64,000 bases of DNA from Psychrobacter fozii (GCF_003217155.1 NZ_QJSU01000002.1:124001-188000), one strand, 5' to 3'; positions 1 to 9,345 are shown, counted from the stretch's first letter. The notes: generated by a model from the letters alone, not told the origin. A program made the numbers and translations.

Positions 1-314
1 TGAATAGCCGCTTTTGGATCTTCTAGAGATGGCATCAGTTCGTGCAGCTGCACACCATAGGATTTATAAAAACGCTGTTTTTGGTTGCCATTTAGCATCG
101 GTGGACATATCTCTGACAACACTTGCATTACCGCAATTTCATGCTTGGTTATGTTTACGCCAGCCATATCTAAAGGTATGGTTGTATCAGGGTTATTCGC
201 CGCAAAAGATGCTTGAGATAGCATAGCAGCAGACGTGATTAGTCCTGCAAGACCAAATTTTGGTGCAGTTTTCGCTATGACAGAAGCTATAGATAATATC
301 GATTGATTTTTCAT
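1..314 (-). CDS. Secreted hypothetical protein, C-terminal part cut by window edge
   Basis: The reverse strand reads open from an ATG at 314 to the left edge. The first 35-40 residues look like a signal peptide: a basic start (MKNQS), then a hydrophobic stretch ending near SQASFAANN. The mature part begins with NPDTTIPLDMAG and contains a cysteine in SEICPPML. It resembles a short secreted family seen in Moraxella and Psychrobacter, but I cannot name a function. Only about 104 residues are visible, so length and C-terminal domains are unknown. It is divergent from surE, with an approximately 485-base gap between them. Confidence 0.7.
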   Translation of the reverse strand, partial: MKNQSILSIASVIAKTAPKFGLAGLITSAAMLSQASFAANNPDTTIPLDMAGVNITKHEIAVMQVLSEICPPMLNGNQKQRFYKSYGVQLHELMPSLEDPKAAI

Positions 315-799
315 TTAGCATTACACTCGCTTATCTTTATTTGATGGTCATATGTTAATGGCTAAAAAAACAAAAGTCACATAAAATATTGACTTATGTG
401 TAGATGTCTTGTGAGCCAAAGGCATTTCTTAGCAACATATCAGCAGCATATACTTGTAAGTTACGTCAGCATAAAAATATAAGTTTATATTGTTGTCCGT
501 TGTTGCCTATTGTAACGTGGAAAGCAATGTTTTTGCCTCTGCCGATTCAGCGACTATACGGATAAAGTCGTTAGTAAAATAACAAATCAGCTAGATTCTA
601 AGCAAAGACAGGGTTCGTGTCAGGATACTATGTAGGGTATAATCTTTCATCATTATGATTGCACCATAGCCTTGATATACTGAACTAATATCGTGAATTT
701 TTTTCATGGCTGTGATGTTTTCGGTTCTAATTATAGCAATTTTATGCCGATAAAGTTCATAAGTGGACAGGCGGTCATTTATAAATATATTGAGTAGCA
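315..799. other. Intergenic region with no recognised gene
   Basis: AT-rich spacer between two divergent genes. It must hold the promoters of the secreted hypothetical gene (leftward) and surE (rightward), but I see no strong consensus promoter, terminator or repeat. A 69-codon leftward reading frame at 591-800 has no family resemblance and is not called. Confidence 0.5.
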
Positions 800-1612
800 A
801 TGAAATTTTTGATTAGTAATGATGATGGGGTTTATGCGCCAGGGTTGTTGGCACTGTATCAGGCATTGTCTACCATTGGTGACGTGGTGGTGGTTGCGCC
901 AAATAGTGAGCAGAGTGGTTACGCGAGTGCATTGAGTGTGACCACGCCATTACATACTCATGAACTGCCATCTGGTTTTATCGCTGTAAATGGCTCGCCT
1001 GCGGACTGTATTTATTTAGCATTACATGAGTTGTATCGTCATACGCGCTTTGATTATGTGATTACAGGTATTAACTCAGGTGCTAATTTGGGGCAAGATG
1101 TTATGTTTTCTGGCACCTTCGGGGCAGCATTAACCGCGCAGCTTTTTGGTGTGCCAGCCATCGCAACCTCTTTAGTAGGCGGCGGTGCCAAAAGGGGTGG
1201 GCAAGAGCAAGTCAGTGATTATCAGCTGGCGGCAAATGAGATAGTTAAGCTATTAGCTGAAACGTCACTATTAGATGCCTGCAAAAATTTGCCCTATCAC
1301 GTATTAAACGTTAATATTCCGGATGTTAATCATGCCGATGAGATCAAAGGTCGTAAGATAACCTCGTTGGGGCATCGTCAGGTTGCCCGTCCTGTGCACC
1401 ATGTAATTGATCCACGCGGGCGAGATGCCTATTGGCTGTCGCTACGCAAATGTAAACATGAGTTGCCAGAAAAAACGGAAGATATGCCGTCATCTGCCAT
1501 ACAATTAACAGATGACCAAGCAGTGGCAGCGGGTTATATTAGCCTATCACCAGTGCGACTCCATCATACACCAGCAGCCGCGCTAGACAGTTTATCTGCG
1601 TTAGCCTTATAA
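800..1612 (+). CDS. surE: 5'/3'-nucleotidase SurE
   Basis: Survival protein SurE, a metal-dependent cytoplasmic phosphatase that removes phosphate from nucleoside 5'- and 3'-monophosphates. The 270-residue length fits the family. The N-terminus carries the diagnostic ISNDDGVYAPG motif (residues 5-15), whose paired aspartates bind the metal. NSEQSGYASALS and GSPADC follow, then TGINSGANLGQDVMFSGT near residue 90, another metal and phosphate site. In many gammaproteobacteria surE sits before pcm, nlpD and rpoS. Here it precedes the nlpD-like gene directly, without pcm or rpoS. A weak GAG-type ribosome site precedes the ATG. Confidence 0.95.
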   Translation: MKFLISNDDGVYAPGLLALYQALSTIGDVVVVAPNSEQSGYASALSVTTPLHTHELPSGFIAVNGSPADCIYLALHELYRHTRFDYVITGINSGANLGQDVMFSGTFGAALTAQLFGVPAIATSLVGGGAKRGGQEQVSDYQLAANEIVKLLAETSLLDACKNLPYHVLNVNIPDVNHADEIKGRKITSLGHRQVARPVHHVIDPRGRDAYWLSLRKCKHELPEKTEDMPSSAIQLTDDQAVAAGYISLSPVRLHHTPAAALDSLSALAL

Positions 1613-1789
1613 ATGCGCTGTATAAAACGATGAATGGCGCTAGGTAAGTGGTGAAAGGCAAAAGAGTGCGTTGATTATCAAATGATGGATAATGGTCATT
1701 ATCAAATATTTAAGTAGTATAAAAGTTAGCAACATGCTTGTGAGTCACACAAGACGTTTGTGAATAACGTAAAAAATAGGAAACCTTGT

Positions 1790-2581
1790 ATGAAGAAGCT
1801 TATTGCTGGATCACGCTTTACAACAGCGGCATTGATTGGCACTCTAACAGTCGCAACCTTAACGATAGTCGGTTGTGCCACCAAACCTACTTACCAATCA
1901 GCTAATCAAGCTGGTCCTACAATTGTCACCAATGCACAAGGCATTCCTAACTATCATCGCGTGCAACGCGGTGATACGGTCAGCCAAATCGCCGAGCGCT
2001 ATCGTGTCAGTTACCGTCAAATCGGCGCACTTAATAACTTAGACAGCAAGTATACGATTTATAGTGGTCAGTGGCTCAAGCTATGGCAAGGCAGCCAAGA
2101 GACGACAGCGAATAACACGTATACACAGCCTAAGCAAACCTATACACCTCCTGTAACCAGTGCGCCTCAGAATAACTCACAAAACCCTGTCTATGCAGTA
2201 ACTGCAAACGCAACGTCAGGTTATGAATATCCAAGTCGCAATCAAGTCACTCGTAACTTCGATGTGTCAGCTGGCACGATGGGTATGTGGTTTGCTGGTA
2301 ATGTTGGTGATCCAGTGCTTGCCAGCCAAGCAGGAACAGTGCTCTACTCAGGTAATGGTCTGACAGAATATGGCAACCTTATTATGATTCGTCATAGTGA
2401 TAACTACATCACTGCCTATGCACACAATAGTGAGCTACTTGTCAAAGAAGGCGATACGGTACAGCTGGGTCAACGTATTGCAAATATGGGCAACAGTGGT
2501 ACAACCAACCAAGTGGGATTGGAGTTCCAAGTACGTTTAAATGGTAATCCTATCGACCCACGTGCGGTATTGGGACGTTAA
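1790..2581 (+). CDS. nlpD: NlpD/EnvC-like lipoprotein, LysM plus degenerate M23 domain
   Basis: Outer-membrane lipoprotein of the NlpD type, which in relatives activates cell-wall amidases during division. I start at the ATG 1790, with AGGA 8 bases upstream, rather than the in-frame GTG at 1760, because it gives a clean lipoprotein signal (MKKLIAGSRF, hydrophobic stretch, IVGC with Cys29). A LysM peptidoglycan-binding domain covers about residues 56-99 (HRVQRGDTVSQIAERY). A Gln/Thr/Pro-rich linker and an M23/LytM domain end the protein. The M23 metal ligands are degenerate: the HxH motif is replaced around GLEFQVRL, as in non-catalytic activators. It is 263 residues long and follows surE by 177 bases. 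Confidence 0.88.
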   Translation: MKKLIAGSRFTTAALIGTLTVATLTIVGCATKPTYQSANQAGPTIVTNAQGIPNYHRVQRGDTVSQIAERYRVSYRQIGALNNLDSKYTIYSGQWLKLWQGSQETTANNTYTQPKQTYTPPVTSAPQNNSQNPVYAVTANATSGYEYPSRNQVTRNFDVSAGTMGMWFAGNVGDPVLASQAGTVLYSGNGLTEYGNLIMIRHSDNYITAYAHNSELLVKEGDTVQLGQRIANMGNSGTTNQVGLEFQVRLNGNPIDPRAVLGR

Positions 2582-2705
2582 GTTTGACACCGTGCTTTTA
2601 ATTGCTTGGCGAATTTAGTGGCGTTACTGACATTGCTTTATGAACGCGATTTGCATAAAGTTGTGTTGTTTGAGTCACTTTACTTATTCATACCTGAGAA
2701 TTTTT

Positions 2706-4010
2706 ATGATGTTAAAAAAACAGTACATTGCTTTTTTCCCAGCTCTAGTCATGGTTGGGTGTACGAGCCAACAGGCCATGCAAGAGTCTAACAAGCCCGT
2801 GCGTCAAGGCAATGTTGAGATTACCCAGACTCAAACAATACAAGTGAAACCAACACCAAAGCCAGTAGTCACGCCGCCACCAGTGGCAAAGCCAAGCTAT
2901 AACAGCTTTTATGACTGGAAGTCGGATTTTTCTATGCGTGCGATTGCATCAGGTAATGATGCGGCAACCGTTCGTCGTCTACTTGACTCAGCTTACTTAA
3001 ATCAACAAGTGATTTCATTAGACTCAGGACAGCCAGAGTTCTCAAAGATGCCTTGGGAATATGTAGACTCTGCTGTATCCGATGGGCGCGTAAGTACTGG
3101 TAAGCGTAAGTTTTCTGAGCAACGTGCATATCTGTCGCAGTTAGAATCACAGTATGGTGTGAGTGCAGAAATTGTCGCTGCTATCTGGGGTATGGAGTCT
3201 TCATATGGTGTTGTGACTGGTAATAGTAGTTTGCCAAGCTCATTGGGTAGTTTGGCTTATGACGGTCGCCGCCAAGAGTTTGCAGAAACTCAATTACTGT
3301 CATTAGCGACGCTATTACAGCGTGGTGATGTGTCATGGTCACAGCTCGAAGGCTCTTGGGCTGGTGGTATGGGTCAAACTCAATTCATCCCTGCTACGTG
3401 GCTTAAGCATGGCGTCGATGGTGATGGTGATGGTCATCGCAATCCATGGGCGACTGGCGATGCTTTGGCTTCTACGGCTAATTACCTAAGCAACTCAGGT
3501 TGGGTTCGTGGGTTGGCGCCGTTTTATGAAGCAACGGTTCCTACCTCGTTCGATTATTCAACCGTTGGTAGTAAGCAGTCTGCGGCTAGATGGGCTGCAA
3601 TGGGCGTTGATACAATAGCGGATGTGTCGTTAGATGCTAATACAGAAATGGAGCTATGGCTGCCAGCTGGCAAGGATGGCCCAGTACTATTGTTAAGCCC
3701 AAACTTTGATGTAATCAAAGTCTATAACAACTCATCAAGCTATGCACTAGGGGTGAGCTTACTGGGTAAAGCAATTACGGGTCAAGGAGGCTTGCAAAAG
3801 TCATGGCCGCGCTATGAGCGTCCGTTATCGACTACTCAGGTACGCAATTTACAACAGCGTTTGACCAGTGCAGGTTACGACACAAAAGGCGCAGATGGCA
3901 TCGTTGGTACTAATACTCGTATGGCATTCCAACGCTGGCAGGGAGATAATGGTCAGACTCCAGATGGCTTTATTACCCAGCGTAGCGCGTCTTCATTGGC
4001 ATCATGGTGA
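2706..4010 (+). CDS. mltB: MltB-family lytic murein transglycosylase lipoprotein
   Basis: Membrane-bound lytic transglycosylase that cleaves the glycan strand of peptidoglycan to form 1,6-anhydro ends. The start at 2706 (or the adjacent ATG 2709) gives a lipoprotein signal ending VMVGC with Cys19; an upstream in-frame ATG at 2640 would only add a poor leader. After a Thr/Pro-rich linker the SLT_2 catalytic domain has Glu164 in WGMESSYG and the GGMGQTQFIPATW motif. A C-terminal peptidoglycan-binding domain covers about residues 370-430 (LQQRLTSAGYDTKGADGIVG). It is 434 residues, downstream of nlpD and in the same orientation, so a cell-wall pairing is plausible. A strong terminator follows at 4095. 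Confidence 0.93.
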   Translation: MMLKKQYIAFFPALVMVGCTSQQAMQESNKPVRQGNVEITQTQTIQVKPTPKPVVTPPPVAKPSYNSFYDWKSDFSMRAIASGNDAATVRRLLDSAYLNQQVISLDSGQPEFSKMPWEYVDSAVSDGRVSTGKRKFSEQRAYLSQLESQYGVSAEIVAAIWGMESSYGVVTGNSSLPSSLGSLAYDGRRQEFAETQLLSLATLLQRGDVSWSQLEGSWAGGMGQTQFIPATWLKHGVDGDGDGHRNPWATGDALASTANYLSNSGWVRGLAPFYEATVPTSFDYSTVGSKQSAARWAAMGVDTIADVSLDANTEMELWLPAGKDGPVLLLSPNFDVIKVYNNSSSYALGVSLLGKAITGQGGLQKSWPRYERPLSTTQVRNLQQRLTSAGYDTKGADGIVGTNTRMAFQRWQGDNGQTPDGFITQRSASSLASW

Positions 4011-4094
4011 GAGAAGCTATTGCTGTTGATACGTGATATAAGTGCCACTATTTTTGACCGCTAATGTTTCAATGATTACGTTACTTTGTTCTAC

Positions 4095-4123
4095 AAAAAG
4101 CACCTTGCCAAGGTGCTTTTTTT
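4095..4123 (+). terminator. Intrinsic terminator after mltB
   Basis: Perfect 8-bp stem AGCACCTT/AAGGTGCT with a GCC loop, flanked by A-tract and T-tract, about 85 bases after the mltB stop. Confidence 0.9.
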
Positions 4124-4261
4124 GCCTCAGTCTATGGGTGATTTTGCTGGTAGCTATCGAGACAATAAGTATGGAGTACTCAAGCTGAATCTACTGCGCT
4201 TTTGTCAAAACTTATCAGGACAAGGTTAATACAAGAAAATTACGATTGTGAGTGCTAGACT

Positions 4262-4437
4262 CTAGGGCGTGTCCTCAATTCAATCGATAGTTATCTAAAT
4301 GGGTTAAAAATGGCTAAATCTTGCCAAACGGCGTCAAATAGCTGACTAATATCTCGATATTATCTGCGCTATTTTCCTTGTTTGACTGCAATTTATCTTA
4401 TTTTTATCACCATTTTTAAAATGAGGACGCGCTCTAG
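4262..4437. repeat. Family A MITE-like element, copy 1 (176 bp)
   Basis: Non-coding element with inverted ends: CTAGGGCGTGTCCTCA on the left and TGAGGACGCGCTCTAG on the right. A central dyad TAATATC-TC-GATATTA lies near 4347-4362. The interior is nearly identical to the copy at 11432-11605. The outer CTAG on both sides could be a target duplication, as made by some IS5-type transposases; that assignment is inference. It occupies most of the 530-base gap between mltB and moeA. Confidence 0.85.
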
Positions 4438-4544
4438 AAAATGGATTTTTTAAACCACGTTTTTAGTAGCAGTTTTCAAAGGATAATTTTTAAATAACAG
4501 TTTTCAAATAATAAATAAATAGAACGACCCAAAGAGTGTGCAAT

Positions 4545-5840
4545 ATGATTACCATGGAAGAACTACAAGCGGCGATAAAGCAGCGTATAAATAACTACAA
4601 CGATACCGACTTTCCACTACAAAATAGAGAGCTGCAGACGTGTGACTTATTAGACAGTCGCAACCATATCTTGGCGCAAGACATCACCTCGACATTTGAT
4701 GTGCCCAGACAGAATCTATCTGCGATGGATGGCTATGCGATTGCTCAAGGTAGCGAGCTAGCAATGGACAGCACTATCGACATTATCGGAGAGTCTCAGG
4801 CTGGCTGTGCTTATGTAGGTGAGTTGATAGCAGGGCAAGGTGTCCGTATCTTTACGGGTGCAGTAGTGCCAGACAGCTGTGATACGGTCATTATGCAAGA
4901 GAACACCAATTTTGCAGATATCAAGGCTACTGTAGACAAGTCTCGGCCTTATCCCATAACGCTATCACAAGCAGCTCAGGTTGATAGCAATATCCGCTCG
5001 CAAGGCGAAGAGATTGAATCTGGTGAAGTTGTTCTCAAGATAGGCAAGCGTATTAACCCTGCCGATATCAGCTTACTGGCAAATTTAGGTATCAGCCAAG
5101 TCCGTATATTTGAGCCGCTGACGGTAGGTGTTTTAGCCACTGGCGATGAGCTTGTGGCGATTGGTGATGAGCTGACCAGCCTAGCACAAATATATAACTC
5201 CAATACCCCAACGCTTAAAAGCCTCCTATCAGATTTACCTATTACCATTCGTGACTACGGCATTGTTCCTGATAACTTAGAGCAGACGACCGCTGCTGTT
5301 CATGATGCTATGCAAGACTGTGATGTCATTATCTCGACCGCGGGCGTATCTGTTGGTGATTATGACTTTTTGACCACTGTGATTGAGCAGTTAGGTCACA
5401 TCAATCACTATAAAGTGGCGATGAAGCCAGGCAAGCCTTTCGTGTTTGGTGAATTAAACAAAGACATTGATAAGCCAGTGCTGTACTTTGGTCTACCGGG
5501 TAATCCATTATCCACAGTCGTTGGCGCGCTACAGTTTGTGATACCAGCGCTGTGGCAGATGTCAGGCGCGGACGTGTTAGAGCAGCCTATGCAGCTGAGT
5601 ATTCAAGCCACACTCACCAATGACATCAGAAAGTCAGTAGGTCGTAAAGACTTTCAGCGCGGTGTGCTGTCACAGAATGCAGTAGGCAGTTATGAAGTCG
5701 AGAGCTTCACCAGTCAGCAATCTCACAGAATAAAGCAGCTTAGCCGTGCCAATTGTTTTATTGTATTGGACAAAGACAGCGGCAATGTCTCTACAAATAG
5801 TACGGTCACGGTACAACCTTTTCCTTGGTTATATAATTAA
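4545..5840 (+). CDS. moeA: Molybdopterin molybdenumtransferase MoeA
   Basis: MoeA inserts molybdate into adenylylated molybdopterin, the last step of molybdenum-cofactor assembly, in the cytoplasm. Family motifs visible: VPRQNLSAMDGYAI near the N-terminus, RIFTGAVVPDSCDTVIMQE, GVLATGDEL, ISTAGVSVGDYD and GLPGNPLS. Length is 431 residues, usual for the family. I chose the ATG at 4545 because AAAGAG lies 8 bases upstream; an in-frame GTG at 4536 overlaps that site. It is the first gene of the molybdenum cluster, all on the same strand. Confidence 0.95.
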   Translation: MITMEELQAAIKQRINNYNDTDFPLQNRELQTCDLLDSRNHILAQDITSTFDVPRQNLSAMDGYAIAQGSELAMDSTIDIIGESQAGCAYVGELIAGQGVRIFTGAVVPDSCDTVIMQENTNFADIKATVDKSRPYPITLSQAAQVDSNIRSQGEEIESGEVVLKIGKRINPADISLLANLGISQVRIFEPLTVGVLATGDELVAIGDELTSLAQIYNSNTPTLKSLLSDLPITIRDYGIVPDNLEQTTAAVHDAMQDCDVIISTAGVSVGDYDFLTTVIEQLGHINHYKVAMKPGKPFVFGELNKDIDKPVLYFGLPGNPLSTVVGALQFVIPALWQMSGADVLEQPMQLSIQATLTNDIRKSVGRKDFQRGVLSQNAVGSYEVESFTSQQSHRIKQLSRANCFIVLDKDSGNVSTNSTVTVQPFPWLYN

Positions 5841-5967
5841 TTCTCCATGTGTTAACTTACTATAAAGTGAGTATCAAACAACCGATAATGACTTCTACAA
5901 TGGTATGCTAAACGCAAACAATAAAGTAATGCTTATAGATAGTAAGCAATACTGACGGTAGTAAAAT

Positions 5968-7002
5968 ATGAGTGATAATTACGGTAACATAGGTAGTGCT
6001 CAACAGTACTCACCACTGGAAAACTATGAACCTCTGACGGATGGGTTTTCACGTCGTCTGACTTATCTGCGTCTATCTATCACTGATTTTTGTAATTTTA
6101 GCTGTGAATACTGTTTACCAAATGGCTATCAAGGCAAGCGCCCTGATGACGAATTGAGTGTGCCTGAGATTGCCACCTTAATACATGGCTTTGCCCAAGT
6201 AGGGACTAAAAAAGTCAGAATTACTGGTGGTGAGCCTTCTATTCGCCGCGATGTTGTTGAGATTATAAAAACGATTAAGCAAACTGATGGCATCGAGACA
6301 GTGGCGATGACCAGTAATGGTTATAAGCTCGGCAAGCATTTAGCCAGTTGGCAAGCTGCAGGACTGGATCAGCTTAATATCAGTATGGATAGCTTTGATG
6401 CCGTGACCTTTCATAAGATGACCGGCTTTAATAGTTTGCCGCAGCTGCTCACTGATATGGATATTCTATTAGAAACAACCGATATCAAGCTCAAAATAAA
6501 TGGTGTTTTGATGGCAGAGACGGCCTTTGAAAACCTCATGGACGCCATCGACTATGTAAAAGACAGAAAAGTCACCTATCGTTTTATCGAGTTTATGCAA
6601 ACCAGTGACAATAGCGACTTGTTTTTTGCCCAGCATGCGCAGTCTGATATCATCACTGACTATCTATTGGAGCACGGTTGGCAACCACATGAGCGTGGGA
6701 GTAGCGATGGCCCAGCGGTAGAGTACAGTCATCCTGACTATGTAGGCCGTATCGGTATGATCGCGCCTTATGCCGCGCATTTTTGTGATACTTGTAACCG
6801 TCTGCGAGTCAGCAGTCAGGGTAAAGTGCATTTATGTTTGTTCGATGAAGGCAATTATGATATTCGTCCGCATCTGCAGCAAAACAATGTGCAAGGACTG
6901 GTAAATACATTACATGAGTTTATGCCGATCAAGCCTGAGCACCATCATCTGCACGACTCTAACAGTGGCATCATGCACAATCTATCAATCATTGGTGGTT
7001 AA
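5968..7002 (+). CDS. moaA: GTP 3',8-cyclase MoaA (radical SAM)
   Basis: Catalyses the first step of molybdenum-cofactor synthesis, turning GTP into the cyclic 8,3' intermediate. The radical-SAM cluster motif CX3CX2C is at Cys42, Cys46 and Cys49 (FCNFSCEYC). TGGEPSIR follows, and a second C-terminal Fe-S site is seen in FCDTCNRLR with a later Cys in KVHLCLF. The protein ends with the Gly-Gly tail (SIIGG) known to matter for catalysis. It is 344 residues and follows moeA by 127 bases. No molybdenum-cofactor riboswitch-like fold was recognised in that gap. Confidence 0.96.
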   Translation: MSDNYGNIGSAQQYSPLENYEPLTDGFSRRLTYLRLSITDFCNFSCEYCLPNGYQGKRPDDELSVPEIATLIHGFAQVGTKKVRITGGEPSIRRDVVEIIKTIKQTDGIETVAMTSNGYKLGKHLASWQAAGLDQLNISMDSFDAVTFHKMTGFNSLPQLLTDMDILLETTDIKLKINGVLMAETAFENLMDAIDYVKDRKVTYRFIEFMQTSDNSDLFFAQHAQSDIITDYLLEHGWQPHERGSSDGPAVEYSHPDYVGRIGMIAPYAAHFCDTCNRLRVSSQGKVHLCLFDEGNYDIRPHLQQNNVQGLVNTLHEFMPIKPEHHHLHDSNSGIMHNLSIIGG

Positions 7003-7100
7003 GGTGTACAACCACTAAGCATGACAGACGACATTGAATAGCTAGAGTGCCAACGACATTTTTGAACATACTATAAAATCATATGTATAAAGGAATTTTT

Positions 7101-7631
7101 ATGAGCAAGCCTGCTGCGGAATTTATCCCACTTAACATTGCTATCTTGACCGTATCGGACAGTCGTACGCTAGCACAAGACACATCAGGGCAGTATTTAG
7201 CCGATAGTATAGAAGAAGCAGGCCACCATCTGGCAGACCGTCAACTTATCACTGACGATATCTATAAGATTAGAGCTGTGATTAGTGGTTGGATTGCGGA
7301 TCCGAAAGTCCATGCAGTGGTCACGACTGGCGGCACAGGTTTTTTCATTAGAGACAGTATGCCAGAAGCCGTCAAAGTCTTGTTTGATAAGTCTATCGAT
7401 GGCTTTGGTGAAATGTTCCGTCTCATCTCAAAAGATGAGATTGGTATGTCAACGGTACAGTCACGGGCAGTGGCTGGCATGGCAAATGGTACAGGTATAT
7501 TTTGCTTACCTGGCTCATCAGGTGCGTGCCGTACTGGTTGGGAAAATATCTTGAAGGATCAGTTTGATAGTCGTACTCGTCCGTGTAACTTTGTGCCACA
7601 CTTCTTGGCACAAAATCCAAGTCACGACTGA
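7101..7631 (+). CDS. moaB: Molybdenum cofactor biosynthesis protein MoaB
   Basis: MogA/MoaB-family molybdopterin-binding protein, involved in adenylylating molybdopterin or a related role. The start at ATG 7101 is preceded by AAAGGA at 8 bases; the in-frame ATG at 7083 lies upstream of that site. Motifs: LTVSDSRT, TTGGTGFFIRDSMPEA (the family's usual TGGTG...RD...PEA) and LPGSSGACRTGWENI, close to Escherichia coli MoaB. It is 176 residues. It sits between moaA and mobA in one apparent operon. Confidence 0.93.
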   Translation: MSKPAAEFIPLNIAILTVSDSRTLAQDTSGQYLADSIEEAGHHLADRQLITDDIYKIRAVISGWIADPKVHAVVTTGGTGFFIRDSMPEAVKVLFDKSIDGFGEMFRLISKDEIGMSTVQSRAVAGMANGTGIFCLPGSSGACRTGWENILKDQFDSRTRPCNFVPHFLAQNPSHD

Positions 7632-7642
7632 TATTATCAACG

Positions 7643-8362
7643 ATGAATAATTCAAATCATGTAGCTAGCTTGGCAGGCATTGTTATTTTGGCTGGTGGCG
7701 CCTCTAAACGCATGGGTACGCCCAAAGCGGCGCTTACTTTGCCGACAGGGGAACGCTTGCTCGACTATCATGTCCGTCACGCGCTTGAGCTAAATGTGGC
7801 TGATACCCATCTGCCTATTATGATTGCAGACAATGGGCGTGGCTTTGATATTGATGCAGATTTAGTGCGAAGCCGACCGTGCTCAGCAGTTTCTCATATC
7901 TCTGATTATACTGCTAATGGGAGTGATGAGCAGATTGATACGGCTGGTGCATTGGCCGCTATTGAATCTGCCATGCAAACATTGACGAATGTAAATGGTT
8001 CAGCGGCTGGTTCAGCGACCATAGATAAGAAAAAGCTATCATGGCTAATGGTCATTAGTTGCGATAGTTTGATACCGGCGACTGATTTGTGGCACGAATT
8101 GCAACGGGCAAGTGCTCAAGCCGCTGATAAAAAAGTCATTTGCTTAACAGATGACAGTCACTTATACCCACTATTAGGACTTTATCAGTTGAGTATTGAG
8201 CCTGACTTAAAAGCCTATATTGATAGTGGTCAGCGCCGAGTAATGCCATTTATCAAGCCTATTGTGCAATCTGTACCCTTTGCAAAGAGCTGGCAACACT
8301 TGACCAATTTTAATACGCCTGAAGATTTTGCACAGGCATGTACGGCTTTAAATAATTTATAA
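7643..8362 (+). CDS. mobA: Molybdenum cofactor guanylyltransferase-like protein MobA
   Basis: Nucleotidyltransferase that probably links GMP to molybdopterin to make the dinucleotide cofactor. The N-terminal signature LAGGASKRMGTPKAAL is the nucleotide-binding loop of the MobA/GlmU-type fold; SCDSLIP supplies an acidic metal site around residue 140. The sequence is 239 residues and starts 11 bases after moaB. The similar enzyme MocA transfers CMP; the sequence alone does not fully exclude it. It could also be an atypical MobA, since the region after the loop contains a Ser/Ala-rich insertion. Confidence 0.8.
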   Translation: MNNSNHVASLAGIVILAGGASKRMGTPKAALTLPTGERLLDYHVRHALELNVADTHLPIMIADNGRGFDIDADLVRSRPCSAVSHISDYTANGSDEQIDTAGALAAIESAMQTLTNVNGSAAGSATIDKKKLSWLMVISCDSLIPATDLWHELQRASAQAADKKVICLTDDSHLYPLLGLYQLSIEPDLKAYIDSGQRRVMPFIKPIVQSVPFAKSWQHLTNFNTPEDFAQACTALNNL

Positions 8363-8387
8363 AAAAGTCTATCGAGAGAAATCATAA

Positions 8388-8894
8388 ATGAATATCAGTA
8401 GCCAGGAAAACAACCAGTCGACCTTGTCTCATTTAGACAGTGACGGTGATATCACTATGGTTGATGTCAGTGGTAAGACCGCCACGACACGTGAGGCTCA
8501 CGCTGTTGGGCAAGTGCGTTTCCCAAGCGAGATTTATACCCAAATTAAAGCAGCTGATGGCATGACTAAAAAGGGTAGTATCACCCAGACGGCTCATATC
8601 GCAGGTATCATGGCGGCCAAGCGTACGCATGACCTCATTCCATTGTGTCATCCATTACCGTTAGATAAAATCGGCTTGAGCTTTGAGTATGACGATGCCA
8701 GCCACAGTATTAGTGTGAGCGCGACTGTCAAAGTTACCCACAAAACAGGGGTTGAGATGGAAGCGCTAACCGCAGTCAGTGTGGCTTGTTTGACCATTTA
8801 TGACATGACCAAAGCACTGTCACATGATATTGTTATTGATGGTGTTCGTCTGATTAAGAAAACAGGTGGTAAATCCGATTATCAGCATAAATAG
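8388..8894 (+). CDS. moaC: Cyclic pyranopterin monophosphate synthase MoaC
   Basis: Completes formation of cyclic pyranopterin monophosphate from the MoaA product. Family motifs are clear: MVDVSGKTATTREA, QTAHIAGIMAAKRT, LIPLCHPLPL and GVEMEALTAVSVACLTIYDM, with the catalytic lysine and aspartate in the latter part. It has 168 residues with a short extra N-terminus. A GAGAG site precedes the ATG. It lies 25 bases after mobA. Confidence 0.96.
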   Translation: MNISSQENNQSTLSHLDSDGDITMVDVSGKTATTREAHAVGQVRFPSEIYTQIKAADGMTKKGSITQTAHIAGIMAAKRTHDLIPLCHPLPLDKIGLSFEYDDASHSISVSATVKVTHKTGVEMEALTAVSVACLTIYDMTKALSHDIVIDGVRLIKKTGGKSDYQHK

Positions 8895-8971
8895 CATCAT
8901 CAGATTTTGTTTGAACACTTAGCCACATAATAAATATGAAGCTCGACAGCTTGCAATAAATGGAAGGTTTT

Positions 8972-9271
8972 ATGAGTACTACTGATGTTATGGATAATGT
9001 TGACGTAGAAAAAAACACTGAATCCTTGATGACTATTAACATTCTGTACTTCGCCAGTCTAGCTGATGAAGCGGGCTGTCATGAGGAAAAAGTGAGCATT
9101 GACTCATCAATGTCGCTTATTGATTTATATACACAGTTGAGTCAAACACATCGCTTCAGTCGTCCACAATCAGAGCTGCGAGTGGCAGTGAACGATTATT
9201 TCGCTAAGTGGACAGACCCCATTTATGATGGCGATAGTGTGGTATTTATCACGCCAGTCGCTGGTGGCTAA
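8972..9271 (+). CDS. moaD: Molybdopterin synthase small subunit MoaD
   Basis: Ubiquitin-like sulfur carrier of molybdopterin synthase. The protein ends in the obligatory Gly-Gly (FITPVAGG), which is thiocarboxylated. The fold core begins around ILYFASLADEAG, so the first 25 residues are an extension. The ATG at 8972 has GGAAGG upstream; an ATG at 8960 overlaps this site and is less likely. No moeB-like activating enzyme is present in the window, so MoaD must be activated by a gene elsewhere. Confidence 0.92.
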   Translation: MSTTDVMDNVDVEKNTESLMTINILYFASLADEAGCHEEKVSIDSSMSLIDLYTQLSQTHRFSRPQSELRVAVNDYFAKWTDPIYDGDSVVFITPVAGG

Positions 9272-9345
9272 ATAAATAAATGGATAGATAGGTGTATAGA
9301 CGTTCATAACTATTCAACAGACTGTAGAATAAACAGAGAAAATAC

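Noticed and set aside
591..800. 69-codon leftward frame overlapping the surE start region
   Set aside because: No signal of coding; it occupies the surE promoter region.
5841..5967. Possible molybdenum-cofactor riboswitch ahead of moaA
   Set aside because: The gap is short, AT-rich and lacks the expected conserved stems.
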